A stretch of DNA of 64,000 nt from Semisulcospira habei (GCA_036245525.1 BTPG01000001.1:182511250-182575249); one strand, 5' to 3'; numbered from the stretch's first letter, positions 43,840-54,152 are shown. The notes: generated from the letters alone by a model not told the origin. Numbers and translations are program-made.

Positions 43840-44709
43840 GCGACACCAGAACTGATCGAATCTTTCAGAAAGAATGGACGCATCCCAGTTGGAGATGGGA
43901 CTACATTTTTACCAATCTCAAACATCGCGCTACCTGAGAATGAAGTGCCGAACATGCCGGTGGTGTCAGGATTCGTCGGCGACACACCAGTGAGAGTGTT
44001 GAGAGACACTGGTTGTAGCTGCATCATCGTGAGAGAGGACCTAGTAGCTGAAGACCAGACGCTACAGGAGTGGACCACCCTCATTTTGGCTGACGGAACT
44101 GTAAGAATTATCCCCCTTGCCAAAGTCAGTGTCGACACCCCATACTTGACAGGAGAGGTGAAGGCGTTGTGCGTGAAGACACCAGTCTACGACCTAATCA
44201 TCGGAAACATTGATGGTGCAAGAAATGCAGACGATCCAGATCCAGAGTGGAGACCTGAAATATGTTCCGTTACCACGAGAAGTCAAGCAGAGAAGAGTCA
44301 CCAGACCATCCCTCTAAAAGTGGCGGACAACACGGAAGCAGCAGTGGTAAATAAAGACAGGCTGGTGGAGCTACAGAGAAGTCAAGACAAACCAAAATTG
44401 GCAGAATCGGTGCGTCTTGCTGATGACGAAAGACTAGACGAGAACCTGTTTGACCTTAATGATCTCCGACACAAAGAGGATGTAGAAGATATCCAGTTCG
44501 GTCAGAATCTGACCCAGACTCAACGTGAAGAACTGCGCGTCCTGACTCAAGAGTTCGAGCATCGGTTTACACCTGACCCAGGGACAACAGACACCAACCA
44601 GCCCGAGGTTAATCTAACATCCGACAATCCCGTTCGCGACGAGTCGTGTCGTGTGTTTCGCTACACGAGTAAAGGACCAAGAAAGAATTTCAAGAGACGC
44701 CGGACCTGA
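43840..44709 (+). pseudogene. LTR element aspartic protease and start of Pol
   Basis: In frame with the second Gag block after a single TGA: ATPELIESFRKNGRI, then PVVSGFVGDTPVRVLRDTGC with the D-T-G catalytic triad (about 44008-44016), IIVREDLVAEDQTL and a flap-side VYDLIIGNIDGARNAD. It continues as a linker to QREELRVLTQEFEHRFTPDP and VNLTSDNPVRD, the usual lead into RT, then leaves frame and stops at 44709. Retroviral-type aspartic proteases cut Gag and Pol and act as dimers. The lone TGA may be a mutation (CGA to TGA) or a readthrough stop; one copy cannot tell. Confidence 0.85.
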
Positions 44710-45152
44710 GAGTCGACATGGATTCCAGATCGCCAGTTGTTATCACGAAGGAACAAGAGAGATCCAATTTGGTGTGTATGGACTGTAACATTTTTCCTAA
44801 GCCGACAGTGTTTGACCCAGGACCAATAACTGTGTGAACTGTGTACTGTACCCCATGATTCGATGATATCCAGAAGTGAACTTTGACATTGATTTTAGTT
44901 TAATCGAGGATTCACAGAACTTTGGAGCGAACTACCTGAGCAGAGCAGTTTAAATGAACATTTCTGTGCCCAGAACTTTTGTATGAAACATTTCGATGCT
45001 CAGGACTGTTTACAGGAACTGTGAGACGTTTTTTTTTTTTTAATTCGATTTTTGATGTGTAGTTATTTTTGGTTAGGGTTTTGTGTAGGTTTACACAGCC
45101 ACAACCGTATTTTTGAAATCTGAGAAGAAATTTTTTGTGAAATTTCATTCTT
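44710..45152 (+). pseudogene. RT N-terminal scrap and non-coding 3' internal region
   Basis: In another frame, SPVVITKEQERSNLVCMDC and TVFDPGPITV (about 44728-44836) match the first RT motifs of Ty3/gypsy, after which a stop follows and similarity ends. The next 0.3 kb has no coding signal and leads to the purine tract. The catalytic part of RT, RNase H and integrase have been deleted. Confidence 0.75.
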
Positions 45153-45163
45153 AAGAGGGGGGG
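45152..45163 (+). promoter_or_regulatory. polypurine tract
   Basis: AAGAGGGGGGG shortly before the TGTTAC start of the 3' LTR, the expected primer for plus-strand DNA. Confidence 0.8.
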
Positions 45164-45166
45164 TAA

Positions 45167-46003
45167 TGTTACTATTGTGGTTGTGTTTTGCTGTGAGAGC
45201 GTACATGTGTTATTCGTAGGTAACGATCTGATGTTTATTTGAGCTATTACGGTTACGTTTCACGTGTTTTTATTTTAGTAAGATTTTCTTTTGTTCGTGA
45301 GTAGAGCCGATTTCGTTTTGTTAAGTTTAGTCCGGAACGTTGTAGAAGGGTCGCACTGTCTAGTGGCCTCGTAAGTGTCATGTCGGTTAGGTGACATTGC
45401 AACATTTTCGCTACTTTTTGTTTTCCTGTGCGCGTGTATTGAGCAGCCCTTTGTTTTGTTTTGGGAATGTTCTCGTACTTTATAGAGCTACCAGGTGATA
45501 GGGATACCATACTTTTATGTGACTTTATTATACGCTAGAATTTAGAGCTGAAGTAAGCAGCCGTGTTTTTGTAGCCCGTTATAGTTTTTTTTTGAAAGTT
45601 CATGTTACTGAGTTTCGGCTGCGTGTTCCGTTCTGATTGGTTGAGTTGTATGATTTCCGTAGAAGATTCTAGATTTTGATATTGTATATAAGGAGGGCGC
45701 TGGGAAAGCCCGTTAGTACATTGTCTTGCTTTGTCAGTTGTAGAGACACGCAGTTTATTGCGAGAGACGCTGTGTATGAGAAACTTTGAGTCGTAGTGTG
45801 GACATAGCAAAAGAGACTTTGTATTCAGTAGTTTGTGCATTTGAAAGTGCATTACTGTGAGGATATCGCATCGCTGAATTAAATATTGTTGGAACTGTTA
45901 CTCCAGTATTGTCTACATCCTTAAGCCACGTGTGACGGATTGCAGCTGAACGAGGTTTACTTTAAAGAACTCTACGTGCGTGTGTGTCTGGTGTGTTTAT
46001 CAT
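45167..46003 (+). repeat. 3' LTR, first part
   Basis: 837 bp starting TGTTACTATTGTGG, collinear with the 5' LTR and uninterrupted where B6 sits in the latter. It stops at GTGTTTATCAT (45993-46003), the target of LINE C2, and resumes at 50790. Confidence 0.95.
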
Positions 46004-49000
46004 CTTCTTGGCTTGACTTCGCGAACGAAGATTCTGTAGGGCTTGCCCACGTCGTCTGCAGGCATTTTCGTGGCTGCGGAGGCCAATCCGGGACAGGCAG
46101 GTTCGACCGCAGTGGCTGCAGGGGAAGGTCTGGTCAGTGTTCTGAGTTACGACAACTCTGTTTTTTCTTCTAAGCCGCTTCTCCTTAAGGTTAGCTCTGC
46201 GAGAGTCCTCAAAGGAGACGGCTGCCTTGTGAATGGTGGAGCGCCAGGTGTCACGGTCCGCAGCAAGCGAAGACCACTGGCGGTGGTCGATTTGGCAGGC
46301 ACTAAGCGACTTCTTGAGACCGTCTTTGTATCTCTTCTTTGGTGCCCCTCTGTCTCGGTGTCCAGTGGCGAGCTCGCCGAACAGAGTGATCTTGGGTAGG
46401 CGATGATCCTCCATCCTGGAGACGTGCCCCGCCCAGCGAAGCTGTGTCCGCAGCAGCAAAGCCTCGATGCTCACAGTTTCCGCCTGTTCAAGGACCTCGA
46501 CGTTGGTGACATAGTCACTCCAGTGAATGCTGAGGATGGTACGCAGGCAGCGCTGGTGAAAGCGTTCGAGGAGTCGTAGTTGGCTGCGGTAGAGGGCCCA
46601 GGACTCGGAACCGTACAGCAGGGTGGTGAGGACGACAGCTCTGTACACGCTGATCTTGGTGCCTTTTTTCAGCTGTTGATTGTGCCACACCCGCTTGAAT
46701 AGTCGCCCGAAAGCACTGTTCGCTTTTGCCAGCCTGTTGTCCAGCTCCTTGTCCAGCTTGGCGTCTGACGTGATGATGCAGCCAAGGTAGGTAAACTGGT
46801 GTACAGACTTCAGTTGGGACTCGCCGATGGTGATGTGGGGAGGGCGATGCTCTTCCTTGGGTGCCAGCTGATGAAGGACCTCTGTCTTTTTCAGACTGAC
46901 CTCAAGTCCAAAGAGCTGGGCAGCATCTGCGAAGCAGGACGTAATGCGCTGCAAGGCTCTCTCTGTGTGTGCAACGAGGGCAGCGTCATCAGCGAAGAGC
47001 AGCTCACGAATCAGTTGGTTTTCGTGTGGGCCTGCAGTCGTCTGAGGTTGAACAGGCTGCCATCGAGACGATACCTGATGTACACTGCGTCGTCATCGTC
47101 GAGGTCCACTGTGGCCTGCTTCAACATCATGCTGAAGAAGATGGTGAAGAGGGTCGGTGCCAGCACGCAGCCTTGCTTCACGCCGTTGCGAATGGGGAAT
47201 GGTTCTGAGAGGTCACTGTTTAGTCTGACCTGGCCTTGCTGGTCCTCGTGGAGCTGGACGATCATGTTGAGGAACTTTGGGGGACAAACTAGTCGCTCCA
47301 GGATCTGCCACATACCTTGCCTGCTCACAGTGTCAAACGCTTTTGTTAGGTCGACAAACGATACGTACAGCCCTTTGTTCTGCTCGCGGCACTTCTCCTG
47401 AAGCTGTCTCAGCACAAAGACCATGTCGGTGGTACTCCTGTTGGCTCTGAAGCCACACTGGCCCTCTGGGAGGTGGTCTTCAGCGACGGCAGGTACCAGC
47501 CGATTCAGGAGCAACCTTGCGAGAATTTTCCCGGCAATGGACAGCAGGGTAATTCCACGATAATTAGAGCAGGCAGACTTCTCTCCTTTGTTCTTGTACA
47601 GGGTGATGATGACTGCATCACGGAGATCCTTTGGTAGTGTTCCTTTTTCCCAGCAGCAGAGAAAGAGGTCGTGGAGCTTGTTGTGCAGTGCTGGGCCTCC
47701 ATGTTTCCAGATCTCTGGCGGGATTCCGTCAATGCCTGCTGCTTTGCCACTCTTGAGCTGGTGGATGGCTGTGAGGGTCTCTTCGGCGGTGGGCGGTTCG
47801 TCCAATTCAACCTTTAGTGGAAGGTGTGGGATTTGGAGGATGACTGTTTCTTGAACAGTGCGTTCAGCGCCGAAGAGGTCCTGAAAGTATTCCGACCAGC
47901 GGTTCAAGATGGAGGTATTATCTGTGAGGAGTGCCTGTCCATCAGCGCTTCGCAGGGGACTTTGTACCAGGTGCCTAGGGCCATACACTGCTTTCAGTGC
48001 TTCGTAGAAGCCCCTGTAGTCACCGTTGTCAGCGCAGAGCTGGGTCCTCTGTGCGAGTCTGGACCACCACTCGTTCTGGAGCTCTCTAAGCTTGAGCTGG
48101 AGACTGCTGCAGATGAGGCGGAAGGCAGACTTCTTCACAGGGCAGGAAGGCTGGGCTAGGTGGGCCTGGTGGGCAGCTCCTTTTTTGCTAGAAGTTCCTG
48201 GATCTCTACGTCGTTTTCGTCAAACCAGTCTTTGTTCCTCTTTCTAGCAAAGCCCAAGACTTCCACTTACAATAGCAGTTTTCCTTACAATAGCAGTTTT
48301 CAGTTGTTCCCAGAGTGTTTCAGGGGAGGAGTCTGCTGGATCAACTGTGTCTTTGAGCATGCGCTGTAAATCGGCCTGAAGGGCAGCTTTCTTGTCGTCA
48401 CGCTGAAGGCTGGCAACATCAAGCTTTTTCTTGGGAGGGCCCCCTTTCTTGGGTTTCAGCTTGAGGCGGAGCCTGAGTTTGCAGCGAACAAGGCGGTGGT
48501 CAGTGTGGCACTCTGCGCTGGGCATCACTCTGGTGAGGAGGACGTCACTGCGGTCCCTCTGACGCACTAGGACATAGTCGATAAGGTGCCAGTGCTTTGA
48601 GCGAGGATGCATCCAGGTGGTCTTTCGACTGTCCTTTTGCTGGAAAGTAGTGTTGGTGATGACAAGTTGCTGCTCTGCACAGAGCTCCAACAGTAGGCGA
48701 CCATTGTCATTGCAGTTCCCAACGCCATGCTTGCCGAGGACTCCTTTCCAGGCTTCAGAGTCTTGGCCCACTCTGGCGTTGAAGTCGCCAAGGATGATGA
48801 CTTTGTCGTCTGCAGGGGTGCTCTGCAGGAGGCTGCGCAGGTCAGAGTAGAACTTGTGTTTTTCTGCAGGCTCTGCCAGGAGGGTTGGGGAGTACACACT
48901 GAGAAGGGTGACGTATTGCTGGTGTCTCAGTGGGAGGCGCATGGACATGATGCGGTCGGAGTGACCCGTTGGTAGGTTTTCCAACTTAGTCGCAATGGGG

Positions 49001-49263
49001 GTCTTTACCATGAAGCCCACGCCTGAGAGCCGTCTTTCTGATGCAGGCCTGCCTGACCAGTAGAGGGTGTAGCCAGCGCCAAGTTCTTGGAGGCTGCCTT
49101 CCTCCGGAAGGCGTACTTCGCTGAGCGCGGCGATGTCGATATTTAACCTCCGCAATTCATGGGCAATGAGGGCGGAGCGACGTTCAGGGCGTCCGCTGTC
49201 TGCTGTGTCGAGCATGGTTCGGATGTTCCAGCATGCTACGTTGAGTCCGGTCGTGGTCGTCAT
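46004..49263 (-). pseudogene. LINE C2 ORF: endonuclease, RT, C-terminal zinc finger, three breaks
   Basis: From the ATG at 49263: AP-like endonuclease (GLNVACWNIRTM, IAALSEVRLPEEG, VIILGDFNARVGQD, ECHTDHRLVRCKL), then RT (KAAGIDGIPPEIWKHGG, NYRGITLLSIAGK, CGFRANRSTTDMV, FVDLTKAFDTVSR, GVKQGCVLAPTLF). A stop at 47011 lies just before the catalytic FADD, because 7 nt present in C1 are missing. The frame resumes at 46954 with QLFGLEVSLKKTEVLHQ, FTYLGCIITSDAKLD and RWAGHVSRMEDHRLPK, and ends with the finger [21 protein letters not shown] 19-nt tandem duplication near 48270 gives another shift. No RNase H. RTE/RTEX-like; clade not certain. Confidence 0.9.
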
Positions 49264-49939
49264 GAGAGTGGATCCATTGTTTTTTCTTGTTTTCTGACCG
49301 CATGAGAAGATGCCCGTTGACCGCGGCTAGCCAACTGGGGTTACGAGGGGATGAGCTTTGGTTAGGCCACCTTTTCTAGGCCCCTCTCCGTGTGGAGCAA
49401 GCAGTGCTGTCCCTAGAGAAGGCTGCTTGGTCGTTCAGGGTGTGCCGAGTGACGTTGTCATCCCCAGGTCAACATCAGGCGACCAATATCCTGAACCGCC
49501 TGCATGCAGGTTTGAGACTGCGGCTTCCAGTGACATCTTTCACCTGCCGTTTTGCCCCTTGCCCATCGCTACAGGACTTGGAAAGTTCAGTGTCATAGTC
49601 CGTGGGCGTTTCCTAAAGCCTGCGCGGTGGAGCTTTTTGGTGGAGTGCAGTGTGCGCAGTACTGGCCCCACCCTTTAAACCCTTGGTTCGTTTGCCATGG
49701 CCTAGCAAGCTGGGACGGTGGCATCGAGGTCCTCGGGTCGTAGGTTTTATATCAGACTGTCCTTGTCTTAGTCTCTGGCTCAAAAGCCTTCCCCGGAGAC
49801 ACGGGGGCTTTGATGTCAGGGGTTTCCTCCCTTAGCCTTTCCGCAGCCAAGCGGCCAGGCCTGCAAGGCAGCAGGGGACTCGTGGGGGCCGGGGTCGTCT
49901 ATGTCCCGTGCAGATGTGAACATCTGCCCACTGCCCAGA

Positions 49940-50042
49940 CGGTGACACCAGAGGAGAAAAATCCAACGCCGGAACCCAGTATCGAACCTCGCACCTTTGG
50001 CATTGGAGGCAGACGCCTTAACCACTGCGCCACCTCCCCGCC
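49940..50042 (-). mobile_element. tRNA-derived SINE head
   Basis: In reverse complement, box A TGGCGCAGTGG and box B GGTTCGATACT lie at tRNA spacing, followed by GGCGTTGGATTTTTCTCC. The head shares about 100 bp with the SINE at 58335-58755, but the downstream body differs. RNA polymerase III promoter elements are inferred from the boxes. Confidence 0.75.
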
Positions 50043-50229
50043 TTGAATTTGAAGATACTGTTATTAGAATTGTATGTTCACATAAATGTGTATGTAAGCA
50101 ATATACGTGTATGCATACTTGTGTACAGTTCGTTTGTGTGTGTGTGTGTGTGTTGTCCCTGTGCATTAGCACGGTGAACAGTGAGTGTGGAAAGTAAATC
50201 TGTATGCACAGAATTAATTTACACACTCA

Positions 50230-50269
<40 letters not shown>

Positions 50270-50778
50270 GTGCAAAAATGACTGCTGATGACATATGGAA
50301 GCTTTATTTATAACAGCACATTTAAAAGTATGGAAAACAAGTCATCCTAGAACTGTCCTCAAAGAGCACATTATGTGAGTCCTTGCAGTTGTAGGAGCTC
50401 ATGAGTCATTTTTCAGCATGGATGATAATCAGTTAACTAAAGAGGCAGTACTCTATTCTTAATCTTTAAATGAATAAGAACTAATGGTTTCAAACACCCC
50501 ACAGTTTTATTTTTATTGAGATAACTGCTCAGACAACTGCATATCCACATTTAGTTATATTTATGTCTCATAGTTTAATACTATGCAGGGCTTCTGCTAG
50601 GATTAATTTCGTTGGGGTCCCCAAGACCTATTTATCAATATTTTAAGGGGTCCCAGGCTAACTTTAAGGGGTCCCTATTTCATGTATAAAAAAAGTGAAT
50701 TTGCATTGCATTGCACATACTTGCACTATACTTTACAAGCGGCATGATTTCTGAGCCATGAAGTGGGCACAGGCATCA
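50043..50778. other. microsatellites and unassigned DNA upstream of LINE C2
   Basis: Contains (TG)n at about 50134-50153, (TC)n at about 50233-50265, CAGGGCTTCTGCTAGG (about 50586) of the kind seen at DNA-transposon ends, and two GGGGTCCC motifs. No gene supported. It may also contain the last codons of the P-type transposase gene (open to 50733). Confidence 0.45.
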
Positions 50779-50789
50779 GTGTTTATCAT

Positions 50790-50817
50790 ACTTCGACTAC
50801 AACTCCACCATGTAACA
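50790..50817 (+). repeat. 3' LTR, last 28 bp
   Basis: ACTTCGACTACAACTCC to GTAACA, matching the last bases of the 5' LTR with three substitutions. Together with 45167-46003 it makes 865 bp. Confidence 0.88.
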
Positions 50818-51296
50818 TTTTGGTTTAGCCGAACGTTGATGAACAGGCGAACCACATTTCCTTTCAGATCACATATATCATCTGGACAGACAAGGTCACA
50901 TTCATTTATCTGTTTATGCAACAGCTGAGATAGATGAACTTTTACTTTGTTTTTAAGAAGCAAGACATCGATGTTTTTGATATAAGCTGCCTCCAGATCT
51001 TTCACTATTTTTCTGACCTGATTGCTTGGAATGACAAGTCCTCGTCCGGAGTCTCTGAGGTCATCATACTGTTTGTCGACAAGCAACAGTTCAGATTCAG
51101 ATCCTGTGAGAGAACCCGATAACAATTCCTTGCACTGTGTGCATGCTTTGACTGTGAGCTTCCTCAAAATATAGCCCGATATGTATACAAGAAATTTTCT
51201 TGCGCTTTCTGCAACAGCGGATCTTTTGGTGTGGGTTCTGGAGTTGCCAAATTCATAAAAAAACAGTGTCATTCTGCTCACCCAGGAAATAATCAT
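50818..51296 (-). pseudogene. P/THAP9-type transposase, C-terminal segment
   Basis: The minus frame reads MIISWVSRMTLFFYEFGN, VAESARKFLVYISGYILRK, CTQCKELLSG and NECDLVCPDDICDLKGN, then VVRLFINVRLN at the LTR junction. The A/E-x-x-L-x-Y-I-x-G-Y-I-x-R-K block with a following C-x2-C is typical of the C-terminal part of THAP9/P-element transposases. It belongs with 53591-54152 and 57462-58290. The true C-terminus may be displaced by the LTR element; an open frame continues across the LTR scrap to 50733, where ACAHFMAQKSCRL could be the original end. Confidence 0.7.
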
Positions 51297-51433
51297 TGTT
51301 AACTTGCTGAAGTTATGTCAATCTGTTTTAACTGCCTTTCAGGCACCAGCCCAGAATACTTGTCCTCTTTGCTGCATGTGTATACACCCTCTCGTGAGCT
51401 CCGCTCCTCTTCTGATAAACGGAAGCTGTGTGT

Positions 51434-53166
51434 CATCATCATCATCATCAGTCCCTTGCCCGAACTGGGCGTTGGGGGGACTGAAAGGCAGCAGCAACAG
51501 ACAGTGCTCTCCACTGAGTTCTATTTTGGGCGGTGGCAAGCAAGTCTGACATCTCGAGTTCAGTCCATTCTTTTATGTTTGCGACCCAACTCTTTCTCTG
51601 ACGACCTCGCCGACGACTTCCTTCGAGAGTGCCTTGGAGGATAGTCTTGGACAATGTGTTGTGTCGGGTCACGTGGCCAAACCAAGCAAGCTTGCGCCGT
51701 TTCACGGTTGCCAGAAGGGGTTCATGTGGGCCCACCAGGGAAGTGACGATGCTCCGTACATATTCGTTGGTCTTGTGCTCGCGGTACGAGAATCGGAGCA
51801 ACTTCCTCAGGCACTTGTTCTCAAAGGCCTGGATTTTCTTTTCTGAGTCTGCAAGCAGTGTCCAAGTCTCACAGCCGTAGAGTAGAATAGACACTATGAG
51901 GGACTTGTAAAGCCTGTACTTGATGGTGAAGCTGATGGAGTTACTTCGCCATATCCTGTCCAGCCTGGCCATTGCGGATGTTGCTGTACCTATCCTGATA
52001 CGGATCTCTGCTATGCAACTACCGTCTTTGGACAGGGTGGCTCCCAAGTACTTGAAGCTATTGACCTCTTCTAGCTTTTGGCCATTCATGTGAATGTTGC
52101 TGCTTCTGTCGCTTGTGGTGTTGATCATCACTTTGCTTTTATCCGTACTGATCTCCATGCCATAAGACCCTGCGCTACTTGAAAGTTTGTCTGTCAGGTT
52201 TTGGAGCTCACTATTGCTGCCTGCCATGAGGTCAATGTCGTCTGCGAATCGAAGATTGCACAGAGATCTGCCACCAATAGAGATTGAAGTATGGTGGTCG
52301 TGGAGGGTTTCCTGCATGATCTTCTCCAGGAATATGTTGAAAAGGACAGGAGAGAGCAGGCATCCTTGACGGACACCGATCGTCGTCCTGAAGAACTCGC
52401 CTGACTGATTGTTAAGTAGAACCGCGCTGCAGGCGTTCTTGTAAAGCGCTTCTATCATTTGGATCAGTCCCTCCTCTATGGTGAACGATCTCATGACTTG
52501 CCAGAGTCCGTCGTGCCAGACGCGATCAAATGCTTTCCTGAAATCAATGAAGTTGTGGTAGAGTTCGCGCTGATGCTGCAGATGTTTCTCGATCAGGACG
52601 CGGCAGTTGAAAATCTGCTCTACAGTGCTTCTTCCAACTCTGAAGCCAGCCTGTTCTTCTGCCAGCAGTTCCTCGGCGAAAGTTTTGAGGCGGTTGAGAA
52701 TGATTCTAAGCATTACTTTGCTAGGGTGACTTATCAGACTGATAGTTCTGTAGTTCTGGCACTGTTTCAGGTTTCCTTTCTTGGGGAGCGGGATCACTAG
52801 AGACTGTGTCCATTCTACTGGCCATTTCTTTTGCTCCCAGATCTTTTGACAGAGTGTAGTGAGGACCTTCGTTGTTACTTCTCCTCCATGTTTCAACAGT
52901 TCAGCAGGTACGTTGTCTACACCTGGAGACTTTCCTCCCTTCAGGCCGCGTACGGCTGCTTCCACCTCTTCAGCTAACACTGGCAGGTCTTCAGCCTTCC
53001 TGGCCCCAGCCTTGTTGTTTTGGAGGATGCTGGTGTCTGGCTCAGCCTTGTAGTTATACAAGTCTCGGCAGTACTCAGTCCATCTGTTTAGTACAGCAGT
53101 GTTTTCCGTAAGGAGTTGGCCGCTGCTGTCTTCGATGACTGTGGCTGTTCGCTGTTGAGTCTTGGT
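51434..53166 (-). mobile_element. LINE D, 5'-truncated RTE-like element with ATG tail
   Basis: 1733 bp on the minus strand, flanked by the 12-bp duplication GAAGCTGTGTGT (51422-51433 and 53167-53178). The tail is GATGATGATGATG in element sense. Truncation lies just upstream of the RT, so the endonuclease is missing. Confidence 0.95.
51448..53166 (-). CDS. LINE D reverse transcriptase, open over its retained length
   Basis: The minus frame is open for about 570 codons without a stop: LLTENTAVLNRWTEYCRDLY, LKGGKSPGVDNVPAELLKHG, LVIPLPKKGN, QAGFRVGRSTVEQIF, NFIDFRKAFDRVWHDGLWQV (motif A), GVRQGCLLSPVLFNIF, LRFADDIDLMAG (catalytic DD), FKYLGATLSKDGS, ILLYGCETWTLL, RRKLAWFGHVTRH and SRRRGRQRKSWVANIKEW. 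No RNase H. The open frame suggests recent arrival, but the missing endonuclease and 5' end make it a dead-on-arrival copy; the track of codons above 53166 is host sequence of the older LINE. RTE-like by tail and C-terminus. Confidence 0.9.
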   Translation of the reverse strand, partial: TKTQQRTATVIEDSSGQLLTENTAVLNRWTEYCRDLYNYKAEPDTSILQNNKAGARKAEDLPVLAEEVEAAVRGLKGGKSPGVDNVPAELLKHGGEVTTKVLTTLCQKIWEQKKWPVEWTQSLVIPLPKKGNLKQCQNYRTISLISHPSKVMLRIILNRLKTFAEELLAEEQAGFRVGRSTVEQIFNCRVLIEKHLQHQRELYHNFIDFRKAFDRVWHDGLWQVMRSFTIEEGLIQMIEALYKNACSAVLLNNQSGEFFRTTIGVRQGCLLSPVLFNIFLEKIMQETLHDHHTSISIGGRSLCNLRFADDIDLMAGSNSELQNLTDKLSSSAGSYGMEISTDKSKVMINTTSDRSSNIHMNGQKLEEVNSFKYLGATLSKDGSCIAEIRIRIGTATSAMARLDRIWRSNSISFTIKYRLYKSLIVSILLYGCETWTLLADSEKKIQAFENKCLRKLLRFSYREHKTNEYVRSIVTSLVGPHEPLLATVKRRKLAWFGHVTRHNTLSKTILQGTLEGSRRRGRQRKSWVANIKEWTELEMSDLLATAQNRTQWRALSVAAAFQSPQRPVRARD

Positions 53167-53590
53167 GAAGCTGTGTGTACCTTCTGTCAAAACTAAAACA
53201 TTTGGTCAGCGCACTTTTGTTTATCAAGCCCCAGTGTTATGGAATACACTTCCTCTTGAGGTCAGAAACAGTGAGTCTGTCTCTGACTTTAGGAGGTCGT
53301 TGAAAACTCACCTCTTCAAGCTTTACTTTGAATGACTGCCAGTGTTTGATGCCTTAGTTGTAGTTCTGCAATCCTCCTTGTTTAGACTGAATGTTAATTA
53401 GAATATAAATTATTATGTATGTATTGTTGTTTAGTTTATTGTAAAAGTGGTGTGTTCGGGCATTGTGCTTTGTTTGTTATGTGCATATGTCATTGTATTT
53501 TATTTTTGTGTACAGATTGTAAAGCGCTTAGAGCTTTTGAGTAAGATTAAGCGCTATATAAGTACCCATTATTATTATTATTATTATTAT

Positions 53591-54152
53591 TATTAAATTG
53601 TAACACCTCATCAGCTTGTTCAACTACTTGTGGCTCAGGGTCATCTAGCTCATTCCTGTCATGTAGCATAGGGTAATACACAGGAGGCTTTGACTCTAAG
53701 AGGTCTGTGTCCGTGTTACAGTTTTCCCGTCTGTCAGTGTCACCAGAGCCAGTGTCACAGTTTTTCTGTCGGTCAGTGTCACCAGTACTTGAGTCACAAT
53801 TTACATGTCTCTCACCACTCACTGATGTCAAGGTCAACAAAAATGTGTCATTATCTTCACAACAGTTGCTATCAAAACTGTGAAGGATAAGCTTATCAAC
53901 CATGACCCAGCAAAAAAACGGATGAAATTGTTCACTATTTGGATTGTCTACGTGCCCTTCGTTCCCCCAAATGCTGGAAAATAAGTTTTCCAGACAATCC
54001 TGATTGAGCCTGCCTGTTAACAAAAAGGCTACTTTTTCCTGAGTGTGTTGCTCTTCGTACAGTGCCAGCAATGTAAGAATGGCCATTCTCCATCCCATCA
54101 AACAGGTTAGTGAACGTGCAGAGGGAGTTTTAACTTTTTCTAGCCATTCAAG
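53591..54152 (-). pseudogene. P/THAP9-type transposase, central segment
   Basis: From the B7 junction the minus frame reads LEKVKTPSARSLTCLMGWRM, TLLALYEEQHTQEKVAFLL, TGRLNQDCLENLFSSIWGNE, HVDNPNSEQFHPFFCWVMVD and then an acidic, Asp/Thr-rich linker (TDRQKNCDTGSGDTDRREN). L-x-T-x-R-L-N-Q-D-x-L-E-N-x-F is a signature of P/THAP9 transposases. It continues from 57462 upstream and was cut downstream by the CR1/L2-like fragment. Confidence 0.85.

Larger units (their letters stand above)
46004..50778 (-). mobile_element. LINE C copy C2 plus upstream sequence, inserted in the 3' LTR
   Basis: The insert is flanked by GTGTTTATCAT (45993-46003 and 50779-50789). LINE C coding sequence fills 46004-49263. 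The remaining 1.5 kb up to 50778 contains a tRNA-like SINE head, TG and TC microsatellites and unassigned DNA; it is either a long 5' region or holds secondary insertions. The element ends at GCCAAGA plus a short purine tail (AG), as in C1. Because the LTR resumes at the correct base, the whole block entered after the LTR element. Confidence 0.85.
38261..50817 (+). mobile_element. Ty3/gypsy-type LTR element, pol-deleted, with two nested LINEs
   Basis: Order: 5' LTR (split by B6), primer-binding region, Gag with coiled coil and zinc knuckle, protease, a scrap of RT, purine tract, 3' LTR (split by C2). LTR termini are TGTTAC and GTAACA. Without the two LINEs it would be about 4.5 kb. RNase H and integrase are absent and the RT stops after its first motifs, so any movement would have needed enzymes from a complete relative. 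No 4-6 bp target duplication is seen (GTGTG left, TTTTG right). Protease type, zinc knuckle and SCAN-like Gag fit Ty3/gypsy rather than BEL or Copia. Confidence 0.88.
51297..53590 (+). mobile_element. CR1/L2-like LINE 3' fragment, split by LINE D, with ATT tail
   Basis: Coding blocks at about 51312-51433 (CLSGTSPEYLSSLLHVYTPS, RELRSSSDKRKL) and 53179-53335 (QRTFVYQAPVLWNTLP, DFRRSLKTHLFKLYFE, stop) are the classic C-terminus of CR1/L2-type LINEs. A 3' UTR follows with TGTAAAGCGCTTAGAG and AAGCGCTATATAA, which can pair, and an ATT-repeat tail (53570-53594). The blocks join in frame once LINE D and one duplication copy are removed. Its own flanks (ATTGTTAAC left, ATTGTAAC right) may be a degenerate target duplication in the transposase gene. 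Confidence 0.88.

Noticed and set aside
49981..50042. A functional tRNA gene on the minus strand
   Set aside because: Boxes A and B are present, but the tRNA arms do not pair convincingly and the same head recurs in a SINE at 58.7 kb.
50733..50817. Open frame extending the P-type transposase across the LTR scrap
   Set aside because: The codons for NVTWWSCSRSM are LTR sequence; continuity of the frame may be chance, so it was not called as gene.
38250..50830. Target-site duplication of the LTR element
   Set aside because: GTGTG and TTTTG do not match, so none is claimed. The TTTTGG after both LTRs is probably coincidence.
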